A DNA stretch of 23,202 nt, from the NCBI GenBank assembly GCA_004151065.3, contig NWUY0305057992.1, positions 1 to 23,202 on the forward strand, written 5' to 3'. The notes beneath the pieces were generated by a model. That model saw only the letters and a list, made by a program, of their open reading frames with translations. It was not told the DNA's origin and searched no databases. Positions within the stretch are counted from its first letter, which is position 1. The number at the start of each line of letters is the position of its first letter. The translations under genes and the position numbers were made by a program. The stretch comes from Larix sibirica. Taxonomy: Eukaryota > Streptophyta > Pinopsida > Pinales > Pinaceae. Below are positions 1 to 9,889 of this stretch, piece after piece.

Positions 1-260
1 CTGCTATGGGAAGTCGGTGAAGGCAGGCAGTTGGGGGCTAAACAAAAGTATGGATAGGTATTCAGGTGGGTAAATAGTTTGGAAACACTTCAGTAAAGAA
101 AGGTAAGGGTAAGGTGATCCGGTCCTGACTGACCTGAGAATAGGTTCATAGGTGTACCTCCCTCTTAGGCACTTCATGAAGTTTGTAATATTGGAGACCA
201 GGTCTAAGTTCTGAAGGTGGGTAAATAGTGAGTGTGGAACCAACAAGTTCTGAGAGTGCA
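1..260 (+). repeat. Dispersed repeat family A, first tandem pair
   Basis: Two copies of the phrase 'aggtgggtaaatagt' begin at 64 and 215, about 151 bp apart. Between them lies the rest of a unit: a 'gtaagggtaagg' tract, then 'ggtgtacctccctcttagg', 'cacttcatgaagt' and 'caggtctaagttctgaagg'. The same words, in the same order, recur elsewhere in the window on both strands, so this is a repeat unit rather than chance low complexity. No open frame on the + strand follows the unit. The antisense frame across 4-261 is incidental, because other copies do not keep it. This family is not one I can name. Confidence 0.7.
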
Positions 261-299
261 TCCCCTACAAGGTGTTCCTGGGTGAAGGGAATAGAAGCA

Positions 300-560
300 C
301 TCCATGCATCCCATGGCAATCGTCCTAGGGTGAAGGCAATAAGAGAAAGGGAAGGTTAGCCGGTCTAATCCTTTCTGTCTTGTCTATCCCGCTAATATCA
401 AGTATAGTGCAGCAGCCGTACTAAGTTAATATTCCTGGATCAAAGTGGTATAGGGCAACCAGGCCTTAAGGGCGTTAGGAAACAAAGAGGTTAAGGAGTC
501 TGCGGGTAAGATAGTTTTTATGCCATCCATCTCCATGCCATGCTATGCTATGCCATTCCG
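300..560 (+). repeat. Diverged family A fragments and short tandem words
   Basis: The pieces 'gtgaaggcaataagagaaagg' near 311 and 'ggttaaggagtctgcgggtaag' near 489 recur near 1027 ('gtgaaggcaataatcaag') and 992 ('gttaaggagctctgcgggtaag'). They therefore belong to a larger duplicated block. Positions 531-556 are a slippage-like run built from 'ccatgccatgctatgctatgcc'. No gene is visible here. Confidence 0.45.
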
Positions 561-564
561 TCCT

Positions 565-1060
565 CCGTCCATAGACTATAAGGGTTTATAGCGATACCTC
601 TTAAGCGCTTCTTCTTCATTCGGTAAGGTGGAAGGCTACCAGCCAGGTCTAGCTAGGTCTTGTGGTTGTGCGTAAAGGTATCAAGGTCAAGGGTAAGGTT
701 GTCTAATCCCGCCCATCCTTATTCGAAGAGAAGACCTAAGTAGTTCAGCCTAAGTGCTTAATGAAGTTCGTGGTCTAAGGCTAACTAACATGTATAGCTC
801 TTAAGGTGGGCAGTAGGTATGAAGTAAACACACCCATAAGTAAGGGGTAAGGGTAAGGAAGGGTTAGGTTGTCTGATCCAGTTCCATCCCGGTCTGCAGT
901 ATATCCTAAGTGCTTAATGAAGTAAGTGGTATAGTAGGGTTAACAGGTCTAAGTCTTAAGGTGGGCAGGCAAGTATTTAGTAAACACATAAGTTAAGGAG
1001 CTCTGCGGGTAAGAAGGTTGTTGGGTGAAGGCAATAATCAAGTAAGGGTAAGCTATTTAT
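565..1060 (+). repeat. Dispersed repeat family A, three further copies
   Basis: The 19 bp word 'cctaagtgcttaatgaagt' is exact at 749 and 905 (156 bp apart). The downstream word 'cttaaggtgggcag' is exact at 800 and 955 (155 bp apart). These two units are thus tandem copies with a period of about 155 bp. A more diverged copy precedes them ('gatacctcttaagcgcttcttcttcatt' near 592, then 'ggtcaagggtaaggttgtctaatcc' near 684). Each unit ends in a purine-rich 'gtaagggtaagg' tract. There are no coding signs. Confidence 0.7.
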
Positions 1061-3290
1061 CCCGTCCGGAGTTGAGTAAAGTCAATAGTAAAGGGTCTAA
1101 GTGCCGACTCCCACCTCATCATCTGATCCGATCTCATCAATTTTGATAATAATTCATAGGGCAGTTCCGTTTGTTCCTCACCCACCCACACAAAACTGAG
1201 CGGTCTAAAGCAAGTAGGCGGCAGAGGAGTACTAGCAAAGGAGGTATAAGTGCCGTACCCCAGATTATTGTCTGAAGCAAGAGAGAGAGGTTAGGGCATC
1301 CATAAAGAAGTTAGGTAAGTAAGTATAGTATTAGGTAGGTAACTAGTATAGGTGGGTAGCAGGGTTCTAAAATGAAAGAGAAGTAGGAGTCTTCCTAGCT
1401 GGTGGGTGAAAATTCCTCAATATCCTGGGCAAGGCTCGGCCGGAAGAATAGGCACGGAGTGGTCCCCGAAGTAAGAATATTTAAGCAAGTGCTGTGGAAC
1501 GCTCGTACAACGCTATAAGTTTAGGGCATAATATCATTGGGTAAATGACGGTATATCTAGTTAGTAAATAGGTGGTAGTAGTAGGTCCAACTTCCTTACA
1601 TTCATCAAGTAGGCATCATCAGGTCCTAGCAATATAATGAAGTGCCCAAGCCAAGCCGGTAAGATCTCTCTCTAAGTTGAAGTAGCCGATCTATCAAGCA
1701 AGCAAGGGTTGTTAAAACGCAAGGTGTATAGAGCATGAGACACATAAAGTAAAGGCTAGGGCTGATCAAGTCAATACAAATTCAAAAGTGCCCATCGACC
1801 CAACCAACCAAGCGCGTAAGTCATCTATATAAGTAAGACAGTAGTTCAAAAGGCAGTTCCCGAGGATCCAACGGCTGTACATCCAACAGAAAGAAATCGT
1901 GTAGGGATCTAAAGGTCCCAGAGTCTGAATTCATCGTATCTGTGGGAGCCTGTCCCGATAAACTAAATAATAGCATAAACCCGCCCAACCCAATAAGAAA
2001 GAGAGTGCCTACCCCCTCCACTCAGATTCCTCGAATCCTCAGCAAGTGGGATTTGGAAGCGCGTCCAATGACTAAGTTTGTTAAGGTGTTCAGAATGAAA
2101 GGTTGGTAAATAGAATGCTATGCTCACCCAAGCAAGCCTGTCCAAAGGATCTGGTTGTAGTGAATTAATATAATGGGTCATTAAGTTCAAATGAGAAAAG
2201 AATATTCATAGTTAGTTGTCCAATATAAATTAATCCTCAAGGCAAGGGACGAAGCGAATGTTCAAAGTAAAAGCAAGCTGGTTCAATAACTAAGTTTTGT
2301 GAGGCAGTATTTCTTCAGTTCCAACAACGATTCCACAACTAGTGCTGTAGGTCCAACTGAAAGTAATTCTTCCGACAAAAGGTTAATAGCATAGCAATGG
2401 TCTACTGACCCCCATTCGATCGGAATCAGTTCTAAGAGTATTTCCAAAGGAAGTTTCCACGATAAAACGACTGGGCTTACATTCGTTTAAAACTTGCATT
2501 TTTCTTTAGGTAAATAAAGTCTTTCCGGCATTTCAATGTATTATTCTCCATCCAATCCATCCATCCAGCTGTATCAGCCAGATTCTGGCATGCTAGTGTC
2601 GCCATTGAGGGTGCGCTAGCAAAGCAGTAAAAGCAGTAAGTGCCTACCTAAAAAAGCGATCCACATGGCAGTTGGCCCGTTCGTCAATATGAAAAACCTT
2701 TTCAGATGCCTTTGTAGAGATCTAAAACCCAGGGTTTGAGGGGTTCAAAGAATCCATCCACCGGGGTCGATAAGTCGTATTTTTCTAATAGTCAAATCGA
2801 TTCATTTCGCTGCGTACCTCCCTGCCCCTTCGGCCTGGGCGCCTGCCTTCATCCAGTGGTATGGAGAAATAGAAGATATAAAGGCAATATCTAACTAAAG
2901 TGGCTCTCCCCTCTTCTGATCGATCAAGCAAGAAGCAAGACTCGTACCTCAAGTAAATAATTTGAAAGAAGCACATATATATAAATAAGATGATCCAAAT
3001 CTGAGAAACTCAAGGTAAGGTATGGTCCCATGGTTTGAAGGCACGCACCTTCCTTAGGTAACTCGATTCATTATGAATTGTCCCTCCAGCTTGGTACGGG
3101 GCCCTCCCGAATCTTCAGGCTGATCGGGGGAGTGCCACCTATACGCGGCGTTTCAAGATAAATCTTCCTCCGTTTGAACAACCATTTCAATTGATGGAAG
3201 AATCACGGGCCATCGGGATAAAGCATGTGGAAGAACACTGGACCACCAACTAATAGGTATCAGTAAGATCTTGACCAGTCATAATAGAGT
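1061..3290. other. Intergenic, no recognisable gene
   Basis: I see no tRNA, rRNA, intron domain or known exon in this 2.2 kb. Open frames are 75 codons or shorter and show no family motif. 1230-1400 is low-complexity purine and 'taggtaggtaac' sequence resembling worn family A material. 2555-2575 has a 'tccatccaatccatccatcc' slippage run. The remainder is unassigned. Confidence 0.6.
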
Positions 3291-4075
3291 AAACGCCCAA
3301 TTCAGTGGATTCAATGTCTACGTATGAAAAAGCAATGGTGAAATGCCCCGGGATAATGGTTTGATTTTTTCTCTCTTCCTCCTCCGGTGTTGATCCTCCT
3401 CTTCCTCAGGAGGTAAATTATGAAACAACTACCTTTACGCCGGCATCAATAGTATACCCTAGATCCATTATTGGCCAACCATATAAATAATCTATAAAGA
3501 TAGAGAGCCAAGCCCCGACTCCACTTTAAGATAGAGATTCATACAGCGAAATGCCTACTCTACTACTATTGCTATTGGGGAACCTCCTTTCGGATTCAAT
3601 GTCGTGGATAGCGGGTTCAATGCAAACCTCCCTCCTTACAGCAAGCAATCAACTTGTTGCTCTACTTCAATATTCAAATGAATTAATTATTCGCCCCGCA
3701 CTCGACCCATCGCTAGCATTCTCAAGATTCAAATGGAAGGGGCGCAGGCGAAACCCCTAGATAGTGGGTTTACACTCTTATATATGTATATACGAACCAA
3801 TTAAATGCCTGATTCAGTAGGTTAAATGTTAAAACCCTGGTTCCAAGCTTTTATGAGGAAATGCAAAGGCACTAGACTTGAAAGGAAAGGTTGGTTGGGT
3901 GCTTGCTCAACAGCCCCGATAGAACGACCGAGTTTGCAACCTCTATCCAAACAACAACTCCGCATTGATACGCAACCTCTTTACTTGAAAGAAAATATGA
4001 ATGCCCTCTAGAAAAGTAAAAGTCGATTCAGTAAGTTAAATGTCTACATCGGAAAGAATTGGTTCAGCCGCGGTC
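3290..4075 (+). repeat. Dispersed repeat family C, four copies
   Basis: Related phrases occur at 3299 ('attcagtggattcaatgtctac'), 3539 ('attcatacagcgaaatgcctac'), 3811 ('attcagtaggttaaatg') and 4026 ('attcagtaagttaaatgtctac'). The last continues into 'atcggaaagaattggttcag'. The inferred consensus is a 30-40 bp unit scattered at irregular spacing. Open frames at 3551-3760 (69 codons) and 3826-4011 (61 codons) start inside repeat copies at the ATG of the 'aaatgcc' or 'aaatgtt' phrase, so their starts are a property of the repeat. I do not call them genes. Confidence 0.6.
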
Positions 4076-4309
4076 CAGCGCATTTTATATAGCTGGTGGA
4101 GCAGTCTTCCGGGGCGCTAACTCTTTCTGCGGTGGTTCAACTTCAAGCTGATTCATATCGCTTATAATGCCATTAGAATCTGAGAGCTCTAAAGATCCGG
4201 TTGCTCCTGGGTCCACGTCTTCATGAAAAGATCGCCCGATAAGATAAGAACTGGATTGACGGTCAATAAGCATGGTCAAAATGTGATCTTCGCCACTTCC
4301 ATCCATTTC

Positions 4310-4760
4310 AATATTTTTTCCGTTGGGGTTACGTCTGCTTCCCGCTCTCCCTCTTCAGTTTAAGCTTCCCGTATTGATCTCGAGGTTGCGGGTCGATCTT
4401 CTAGAATGGCGATGGCGGGCACAATGATTCGTTGTTGTCAATCTCCTTCCGGGAGTAATCTCTTAAAAGTAAGTTCTTTCTCCGGCGATAGAGGAAAGGT
4501 TGGAAACGGAAGAGGGCTACACGGGGAAGGGAGCCGAAGAGATGCACTCAAATCTCCTCGAATGCTGTGATTTGTTGGAGAGCACGCGGGAACCCATTCC
4601 TATATGTCAATTTCTGCGGCTTGTCGATCGGCGGCTTGTTGGTTTCAAAGCCGGAAATTCTTACTCCGTACCTCCCGTTCTTCTGCTTTTGCTAGTCAGT
4701 ATAGCAGGTTCGACGTTGGCAATGATCTATCCGGGCTGGCTTAGTGGCTGACAATCAATC
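4310..4760 (+). CDS. Unassigned open frame, doubtful
   Basis: An ATG-led frame of 83 codons runs from 4500 to 4751. Its predicted product ends in a hydrophobic stretch (about residues 57-77, rich in Leu, Val, Ser and Ala) followed by a short polar tail. That could be one membrane segment. The sequence upstream (4310-4500) is also fairly free of stops in some frames. I recognise no family, no conserved mitochondrial protein and no ribosomal protein in it. Chance opening in moderately GC-rich DNA is the simplest explanation. Confidence 0.15.
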
Positions 4761-5004
4761 TTGAAATGGTTTCCGCTCCCAATATATATGTCTAATATAA
4801 CAATTGGATCGCTAAAAGAAATGTCCGGTAAAAGGCTTGGTTTCGATTGGCTCGCGGGTGAAACGGATTGTTGGCTTATAAAGTAAGGGTCACCAACTCT
4901 TCTCTTATTTATTGATTAAGGGTATATATTCTTCCGTATGTTGATCTTCTTCAACAACTTGCTAATATGTACATAAGAGATATACTCGCTCTGTTTATCT
5001 AATT

Positions 5005-5130
5005 TATAAAGTAGGTTCAATGTGAGCAGCTCAATGCCCGATTCATACGGCGAAATGCCTACTCCTCGGATCAGCAGGTGAAATGCCTTAAGTATCGGAA
5101 ATAATTGGTTCAGTAGGTAGTGCCTTAAGA
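5005..5130 (+). repeat. Dispersed repeat family C cluster
   Basis: Three family C phrases follow one another: 'gtaggttcaatgtgag' near 5011, 'gattcatacggcgaaatgcctactc' near 5040, and 'gatcagcaggtgaaatgcc' near 5069. They are followed by 'agtatcggaaataattggttcagtagg', the same tail as at 4026-4070. This is the densest cluster of the family in the window. The antisense frame at 4916-5134 crosses it and is not considered real. Confidence 0.6.
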
Positions 5131-5143
5131 GCAAGCTCTACCT

Positions 5144-5341
5144 ATGGTGGAATGCGAGAGAGAGTTCATTTCTGTCCTCGACCAACTCTATTATCTACGT
5201 ATTAACAACTCCGCCTTTATTTATGCAGACCCTCGCTCAATTACGAATAAACATATTTATAAACGCTGTCAGGCGGGAAAAAAAATGGATGCACTTTTAT
5301 CCGAGCGCCTAAAGGAACTTATCCTGGGTATAGCCCGATAA
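5144..5341 (+). CDS. Unassigned 65-codon open frame
   Basis: The frame begins directly after the family C cluster and ends at TAA. The predicted product is mixed and charged, with a balanced composition and a helical-looking C-terminal end containing ALLSERLKELILGIAR. It reads more protein-like than its neighbours and has no signal or membrane segment. I could not match it to any plant mitochondrial ribosomal, cytochrome c maturation, succinate dehydrogenase or NADH dehydrogenase protein. It may be a fragment of a larger lost gene or chance. Confidence 0.2.
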   Translation: MVECEREFISVLDQLYYLRINNSAFIYADPRSITNKHIYKRCQAGKKMDALLSERLKELILGIAR

Positions 5342-5344
5342 GAG

Positions 5345-6400
5345 CTTCAGGTTCGGAGTTCGCCCCGGAAACGAAGGAAAAATATTGTGACCAATCGTTT
5401 CGAGTGGTGTGCCCCAACAGAGCCGGATAGTTCTTTGCCAACACTTGACGTTATTGCCGAGTAATCTTTAAAGTTCCCTCGTCCGCGAGCACCCGCTACA
5501 CTGACCAATTAAATATTATATGCTCCTATAAAATAAAATTCCAGAGTGAAAGCCAGCCAGAAGAGTTTTGGGGTTGGGTGGGTGCTGCTACCGAACCGCT
5601 TACAAGCGTTACCGGTGGCGCAAGAACGACTTCCAAGCTTGATTGACTTGATTGGGGTTATTTAAAAAGCATAAAACCGCGTAAATTGCCATTTGCATGC
5701 GCTTTATCGCCACTTTACCTTTACCCCCGGTGTGTAGCCTTACTCCGAAAGCACTTGCTATGAGCTTCACGGAAAACGGCTACATGCTGTATGGAGGCCT
5801 TTTACTCATGCTGTCTGTACGCTTTCCCCTTTGAACACACACATTGGGAGCCTTTTACCGCTTATAGTACCTGTCAAATCAAGGTTTTGGCTCGGTAAAC
5901 CCAATCAATAAGTCTCGAGTGTCATTCCTTCTTTGCATGGGACCACACAGAGCAGCTCTATGTCAGGCGAGTTCGAGCGGCTATTCGCTTCCGCAAACTG
6001 ATTTAGAAGGGGTATATCACAACGAAACACGAAGAAGATAATCAAGCAGGTTAAACCTCGAAAACCAACCACACTAAGGGGGGGGCCGGCCGGATCAGCA
6101 GAAAAGTCAAGTCGCACCGCTGGGCAATCAATATTAAAGAATGAATGAGCTATCATGCATTGTGAACTCTCGGTCACAGTCGGGGAGAGCGCCGTGCGAC
6201 GTGTTCTGGGGTTAAAGCGGGCGTAGCGGACGGTCCGTGAGTGTAGTGCAACGAGAGGGAACCAAACACTCAGCTTTCCCCTCCTATTTGAATCATCAGC
6301 TTTTCCTCGTGACCGAATATTTAGTGAGGTTAGCTTTTAGGACCCCAACGTCGATTGGACTGTCAGGGTTAACAAATCAGGACAATGCTCAGTTCACCCT
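5345..6400. other. Intergenic, no recognisable gene
   Basis: No RNA gene, intron domain or exon is recognised. A 90-codon antisense frame (5905-6177) has a short hydrophobic run but no family motif. 6078-6096 is a G-rich then GGCC palindromic run. 6239-6274 contains a weak 6 bp inverted repeat (gagtgt and acactc) around a purine loop. I do not assign function to any of these. Confidence 0.55.
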
Positions 6401-6406
6401 GGATAA

Positions 6407-6757
6407 ATGAACATGCCAAGCTCACCAATGCTTGATAGGTCGGGCGACCCGAACGACACACCGGATAAGAACGGCCATACGGGGCTTTCCCTGTTCCTTG
6501 ACCTTAGAGGAGAAAAAGAGCTCTTGGCCTTGTTTCGATCCGTACATTTGATTATCTTCTTTGGTATTGGTGACATTCAACCTTTAGCTGGGAAGCCTGA
6601 ATCAGCAGAAGTCTTTTGTTCGGGGCACCTAAGCAGCTCCCAGTCCTTTGTGGGGGGCGAGGAGAGCTGCGGTCACGATCTTGGTCTTTATCCACCGGGA
6701 GCTTTGAGATCTGAGCTTCGCGTGGCCCAGCCACTGAATAACGTGAGTTTTTTGTGA
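6407..6757 (+). CDS. Unassigned 116-codon open frame
   Basis: This ATG-to-TGA frame is among the longer ones in the window and lies outside the recognised repeat families. The product is acidic and polar at its N-terminus, with a DRSGDPNDTPDKNGHTG stretch at about residues 10-26. Next come LFLDLRGEKELLALF and a short hydrophobic segment (SVHLIIFFGIGDI, about residues 45-57), then a Ser/Gly/Cys-rich tail. It has no zinc-binding, nucleotide-binding or transmembrane signature I can name. It could be a chimeric mitochondrial open frame, a relic exon with flanking sequence, or chance. The antisense frames overlapping it look like shadows. Confidence 0.25.
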   Translation: MNMPSSPMLDRSGDPNDTPDKNGHTGLSLFLDLRGEKELLALFRSVHLIIFFGIGDIQPLAGKPESAEVFCSGHLSSSQSFVGGEESCGHDLGLYPPGALRSELRVAQPLNNVSFL

Positions 6758-6759
6758 AG

Positions 6760-7185
6760 TGCCTTAGAATATATTCTATATTTCACATAGATAGGAGAAC
6801 AAGGCAAAAGCGACTACTGAAAGGTATCAGGGTCTAACGGGCGAAAGGGAAAGCCTATTGGAGCTCCGTTCAGGATTGAAAGGTAAAGATAGCCCCAAGC
6901 CCAGTTGTTCGACGTGAACTGTTCTCGATACACCGGAATTACATTTAAGGAAGTTTCTATATGACTTGGATGCCATCGATTCGAAGTCCGCTAATAAATC
7001 CGCGTAAGGAACATAGATTTAGTCACATAACTTGGCTTTAGTTCAGAATGAAATATAAGAAATATAAGAAATATCTATTGCCGAGTGGATTTCCGATCCT
7101 TGTAAGCCGGTAAACTTATAATAAGTGGTCAACATTAAAAACCACTACTTGCTTCAGGCAGAAATCTTTGTGGCTACGGCACTTT
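6760..7185. other. Intergenic, nothing recognised
   Basis: No gene-like frame or RNA is seen. A short 9-10 bp direct repeat of 'aaatataag' occurs two to three times around 7050-7073. Confidence 0.55.
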
Positions 7186-7189
7186 GAAT

Positions 7190-7690
7190 ATAACGATCCA
7201 ATCCCTTTACTTAAGGTACGACCACCTACTCCTCCCACCTGGTTCTCTTTACTTTACACTCCCTCACCCTACTTAGGAATGTTGCCTCCCTTTACTAACC
7301 AATTCATTCAGCGGCCAGGAATGCTCAGTAGGTACGGCACTTAGTTAGACCAGTCGTCTTTACCCTTATATCCCTACTTTTAGACTGGAAGTTGAACTAG
7401 ATCCACCACAACCTGTAGTGTTCACCACTCACTTACTTGAACTTAGACCAGGGCAGGGAGGGCTTCCAAACAACCCCTTACCCACCTGAAGGAATACCTA
7501 GACCTGCTTCTCTTCCTCCTATATATAACTTGCCAAATGAATAGAATGCTTTGTGGGGGGGACTGCTAGAGAAGACCTATTCTCAGGACGGCATTAAAGC
7601 GGGCGCCCTTCCCTTTACTTCTGTGTTACAAACTACCTACTCACCCGAATCACCAATCTTATGACTTACCTAACTTAGGAATGCCCCAAG
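7190..7690 (-). repeat. Dispersed repeat family A, inverted copies
   Basis: Read on the - strand, this block repeats family A words. Near 7490 the complement reads 'aggtattccttcaggtgggtaaggggttg', followed by 'tttggaag', matching 'aggtattcaggtgggtaaatagtttggaaac' at the left end of the window. Near 7640 the complement reads 'ggtgagtaggtagtttgtaacac', and 'agaagtaaaggg' follows. The + strand is correspondingly pyrimidine-rich. There are no coding signs. Confidence 0.55.
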
Positions 7691-7709
7691 CAAGCCTTAC
7701 AGCCTTGTA

Positions 7710-7965
7710 CGGGCGTTCAATACAACCTAATAGCGGTACCTCTCCTAAGCGATTCTTCATGAAGCAATTGGTGATTAAGGGCAGGTCCAGTTCTTCAGGT
7801 GGGCAGGTGGTTTGGACTTGAAATAAAGGTAGTGTCATCCCATCTCGCCCGGGTCTTCAGTACCCACTAAGCAATTTATTAAGCGAGTGATTAGTAAGGG
7901 CAGGTCTATATATTATGGTGGGTAAATAGTTTGGAAACCAAAGGAAGGTAGGGGGTTCATAGCAT
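7710..7965 (+). repeat. Dispersed repeat family A, two forward copies
   Basis: Copy one has 'gcggtacctctcctaagcg', 'ttcttcatgaagcaattgg', 'gggcaggtcc' and 'gttcttcaggtgggcaggtgg'. Copy two has 'cactaagcaatttattaagcg', 'gggcaggtctatatattatgg' and 'ggtgggtaaatagtttgg'. The 'ggtggg' anchors at 7798 and 7917 are 119 bp apart. This restores the orientation seen in 1-1060, directly after an inverted block. Confidence 0.65.
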
Positions 7966-8350
7966 GCCATACCTACCCTTCTCTTCCTGGCTAAAGCAAG
8001 TGGTTAGTTCAGGGCGGCCCAAAAACCTAATCAATTGTGCAAGACTCATTTTTCCTGCCTTGACTCACTTCCAATAGGCTATCTGTCTTACTGTCCCTTC
8101 CTTGCCACCTGTTCTACCCCTTCCTTCCTTAGATTCCAGTAAAGTTGATGGGAGATCGCTCCCGAACGAGCGGAACCCAAATGACGAATTAAACCAGCAA
8201 AAAGAAAGGAAAACAACAACCTCAGAATCAGACCCATAGCTCACAGCACGAACAGACGCATCATACACACACCTGGGCCCATCGGATCGGAATCATGTCG
8301 TATCAAGGTCACGCAAGGTCAAGCAGGTTAACAGAGGGATAGCTTTTCAG

Positions 8351-8511
8351 CCACGTTCGTTTGCACTCTCTATCATCCGGAGACGCCACCTTTGGTTACC
8401 AAATTTCCCACATAAATCAAGGCCAGGTTCACATAGTAAGGATAACTTTATAGGCCACCTTCGCATTCTCTCTCTATCATCTGGCCACCCTTTTACTTTA
8501 AAAATTCCCAC
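8351..8511. repeat. Imperfect tandem duplication, about 102 bp period
   Basis: The stretch from 'ccacgttcgtttgcactctc' (8351) to 'ttcccac' (8405-8411) is repeated with changes from 'ccaccttcgcattctctctc' (8455) to 'ttcccac' (8505-8511). Offsets are 104 bp at the left anchor and 100 bp at the right one. The antisense frame 8347-8610 (87 codons) is open through both copies, but the offsets do not preserve one reading phase. I treat the openness as incidental. Confidence 0.6.
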
Positions 8512-8928
8512 TTCGGGACAGAACCTTACGCAGATCGGTAGCTCGTCGCGGCAGATATTGCTAAATAGAAATACCCAGAAGCAGCGCGGTTTATTTGGGA
8601 CTAGAAGCAATTGATATAGTTTATTTAGATTAAATGCAGATTCTAGCTTGAGGCTATCCCCTCCTCAGAGTTTCATTTCAGAGTTAGCGCCATTCCATGT
8701 CTCTTCGATCCTGACTTTTTCCCTCTCGGCATCCTACCTACTGCGTACCTCACCTTACAAGTAACCTCATCTTATAAGTCTCGCCTGATGTGGGACGAGC
8801 TTGCTACGCGCATTGATGCTCCCAATTCTTTTCGAAATTATAAGATTGCGTAATTACGTATATAAATTCAGATCCATCTGTAAGAACAGCATTTTAAAGC
8901 ATTCAAATTAGCTGATCGATTCATAATT
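8512..8928. other. Intergenic, nothing recognised
   Basis: No open frame with family motifs, RNA gene or clear repeat is seen in this stretch. It simply bridges the 102 bp duplication and an isolated family C copy. Confidence 0.5.
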
Positions 8929-8985
8929 TGGTGCAATGTGAGGCAGGTTCAATGCCTACTGTATCGGAAAGAATGCATCGGATGG
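8928..8985 (+). repeat. Isolated family C copy
   Basis: The phrase 'gaggcaggttcaatgcc' is followed by 'tactgtatcggaaagaatgc'. It matches the body and tail of the family C copies at 4026-4070 and 5010-5120, about 4 kb away, in the same orientation. Confidence 0.6.
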
Positions 8986-9589
8986 ATCGGACCACCAGGG
9001 CTAAACAAGATTGGCATTGAGAGGGAAGGAGGACGCTGCTTCCAAAGGCGAAAGGCCAACCAACAATAAGGGACAACACTTGGAGATATAAGAAGTGATA
9101 ATGCTGACATGATTCAGGAAGGTCCTGGTCTTGGAAGGGAGGGACTTTTGTTGATCCATACCAGATAAGTGCCTGAATATGCACCCAATTCAATTTCATT
9201 ATCCGTGAAGATGCGGAGGCCCCAACGGCTAGACGGTCAGACTCCGTGCACCTTGACTATACTTTGCAATGACTACTACCTCTTACGAATGTGCGAGATA
9301 GGTAGGTAGAACTATAAATCCCGGAATACCACTCTTTCGCCTAACGATGCCCTTAACCGCTTGCTTCATTTATACAATACGAGCCCATAGGACGGACCTC
9401 CGAAACGAAACTCATTATTAGTGTCTTCCGGGTTTCCCCCCTTATCTTATAAAGAGTTGAAAGTGCTTTACTTTATTCGACGGGGTTCAGCCTAGGACAA
9501 TGGAGGAGTCTCTTACCAACCCATTCAGTCAGCCTTAAAAGGAGCAATATCAATCAGCAGTAGGGTACAGCATCTATGAACCCCTACCT

Positions 9590-9665
9590 TCTTACCATAC
9601 AACCTTCCCACCTGCAAGGAATAGGCCTGCCTTACCCCTAGACCCAGCACTTCATTTATCCGCCA
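9590..9665 (-). repeat. Dispersed repeat family A, inverted fragment
   Basis: The complement reads 'ccttgcaggtgggaaggttg' followed by 'tatggtaagaaggtaggggttcatag'. The end of this, 'gaaggtaggggttcatag', nearly matches 'gaaggtagggggttcatag' at 7943-7961 on the + strand. The two are therefore the same part of the repeat in opposite orientations. Confidence 0.55.
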
Positions 9666-9696
9666 TATGCTCTTGTAGCGACGGGATTAAGCCTGG

Positions 9697-9803
9697 GCTT
9701 GGCACGAAGATATGAATCGAATTTGTCAGAAAGAATAGTCACAAGCGAAGCGCTCGGGGCAAGGAATAGCTCTCACGGGGCCTTGGCACGAAGATCTGAA
9801 ATG
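9697..9803 (+). repeat. 84 bp direct duplication
   Basis: 'cttggcacgaagat' occurs at 9698 and again at 9783, followed by 'atgaa' and 'ctgaa' respectively. The offset is 84-85 bp. An overlapping 77-codon frame (9699-9932) has no recognisable family, and its later part runs into inverted family A sequence, so it is not called. Confidence 0.45.
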
Positions 9804-9889
9804 TCATCCCGGCCGAGAGCGTTGCCCAGAAGAATATTTAGGAATTATCCAACTACTTACATTCCGAGTAAGAGCCCTATTTTCCTTTC

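Noticed and set aside
2785-2976. 63-codon antisense frame with a hydrophobic start
   Set aside because: Short, basic tail, no family, no neighbours. It is consistent with chance.
6183-6275. Group II intron domain V or other structured RNA
   Set aside because: A weak 6 bp stem is present, but the expected domain V sequence and 34-nt hairpin are missing.
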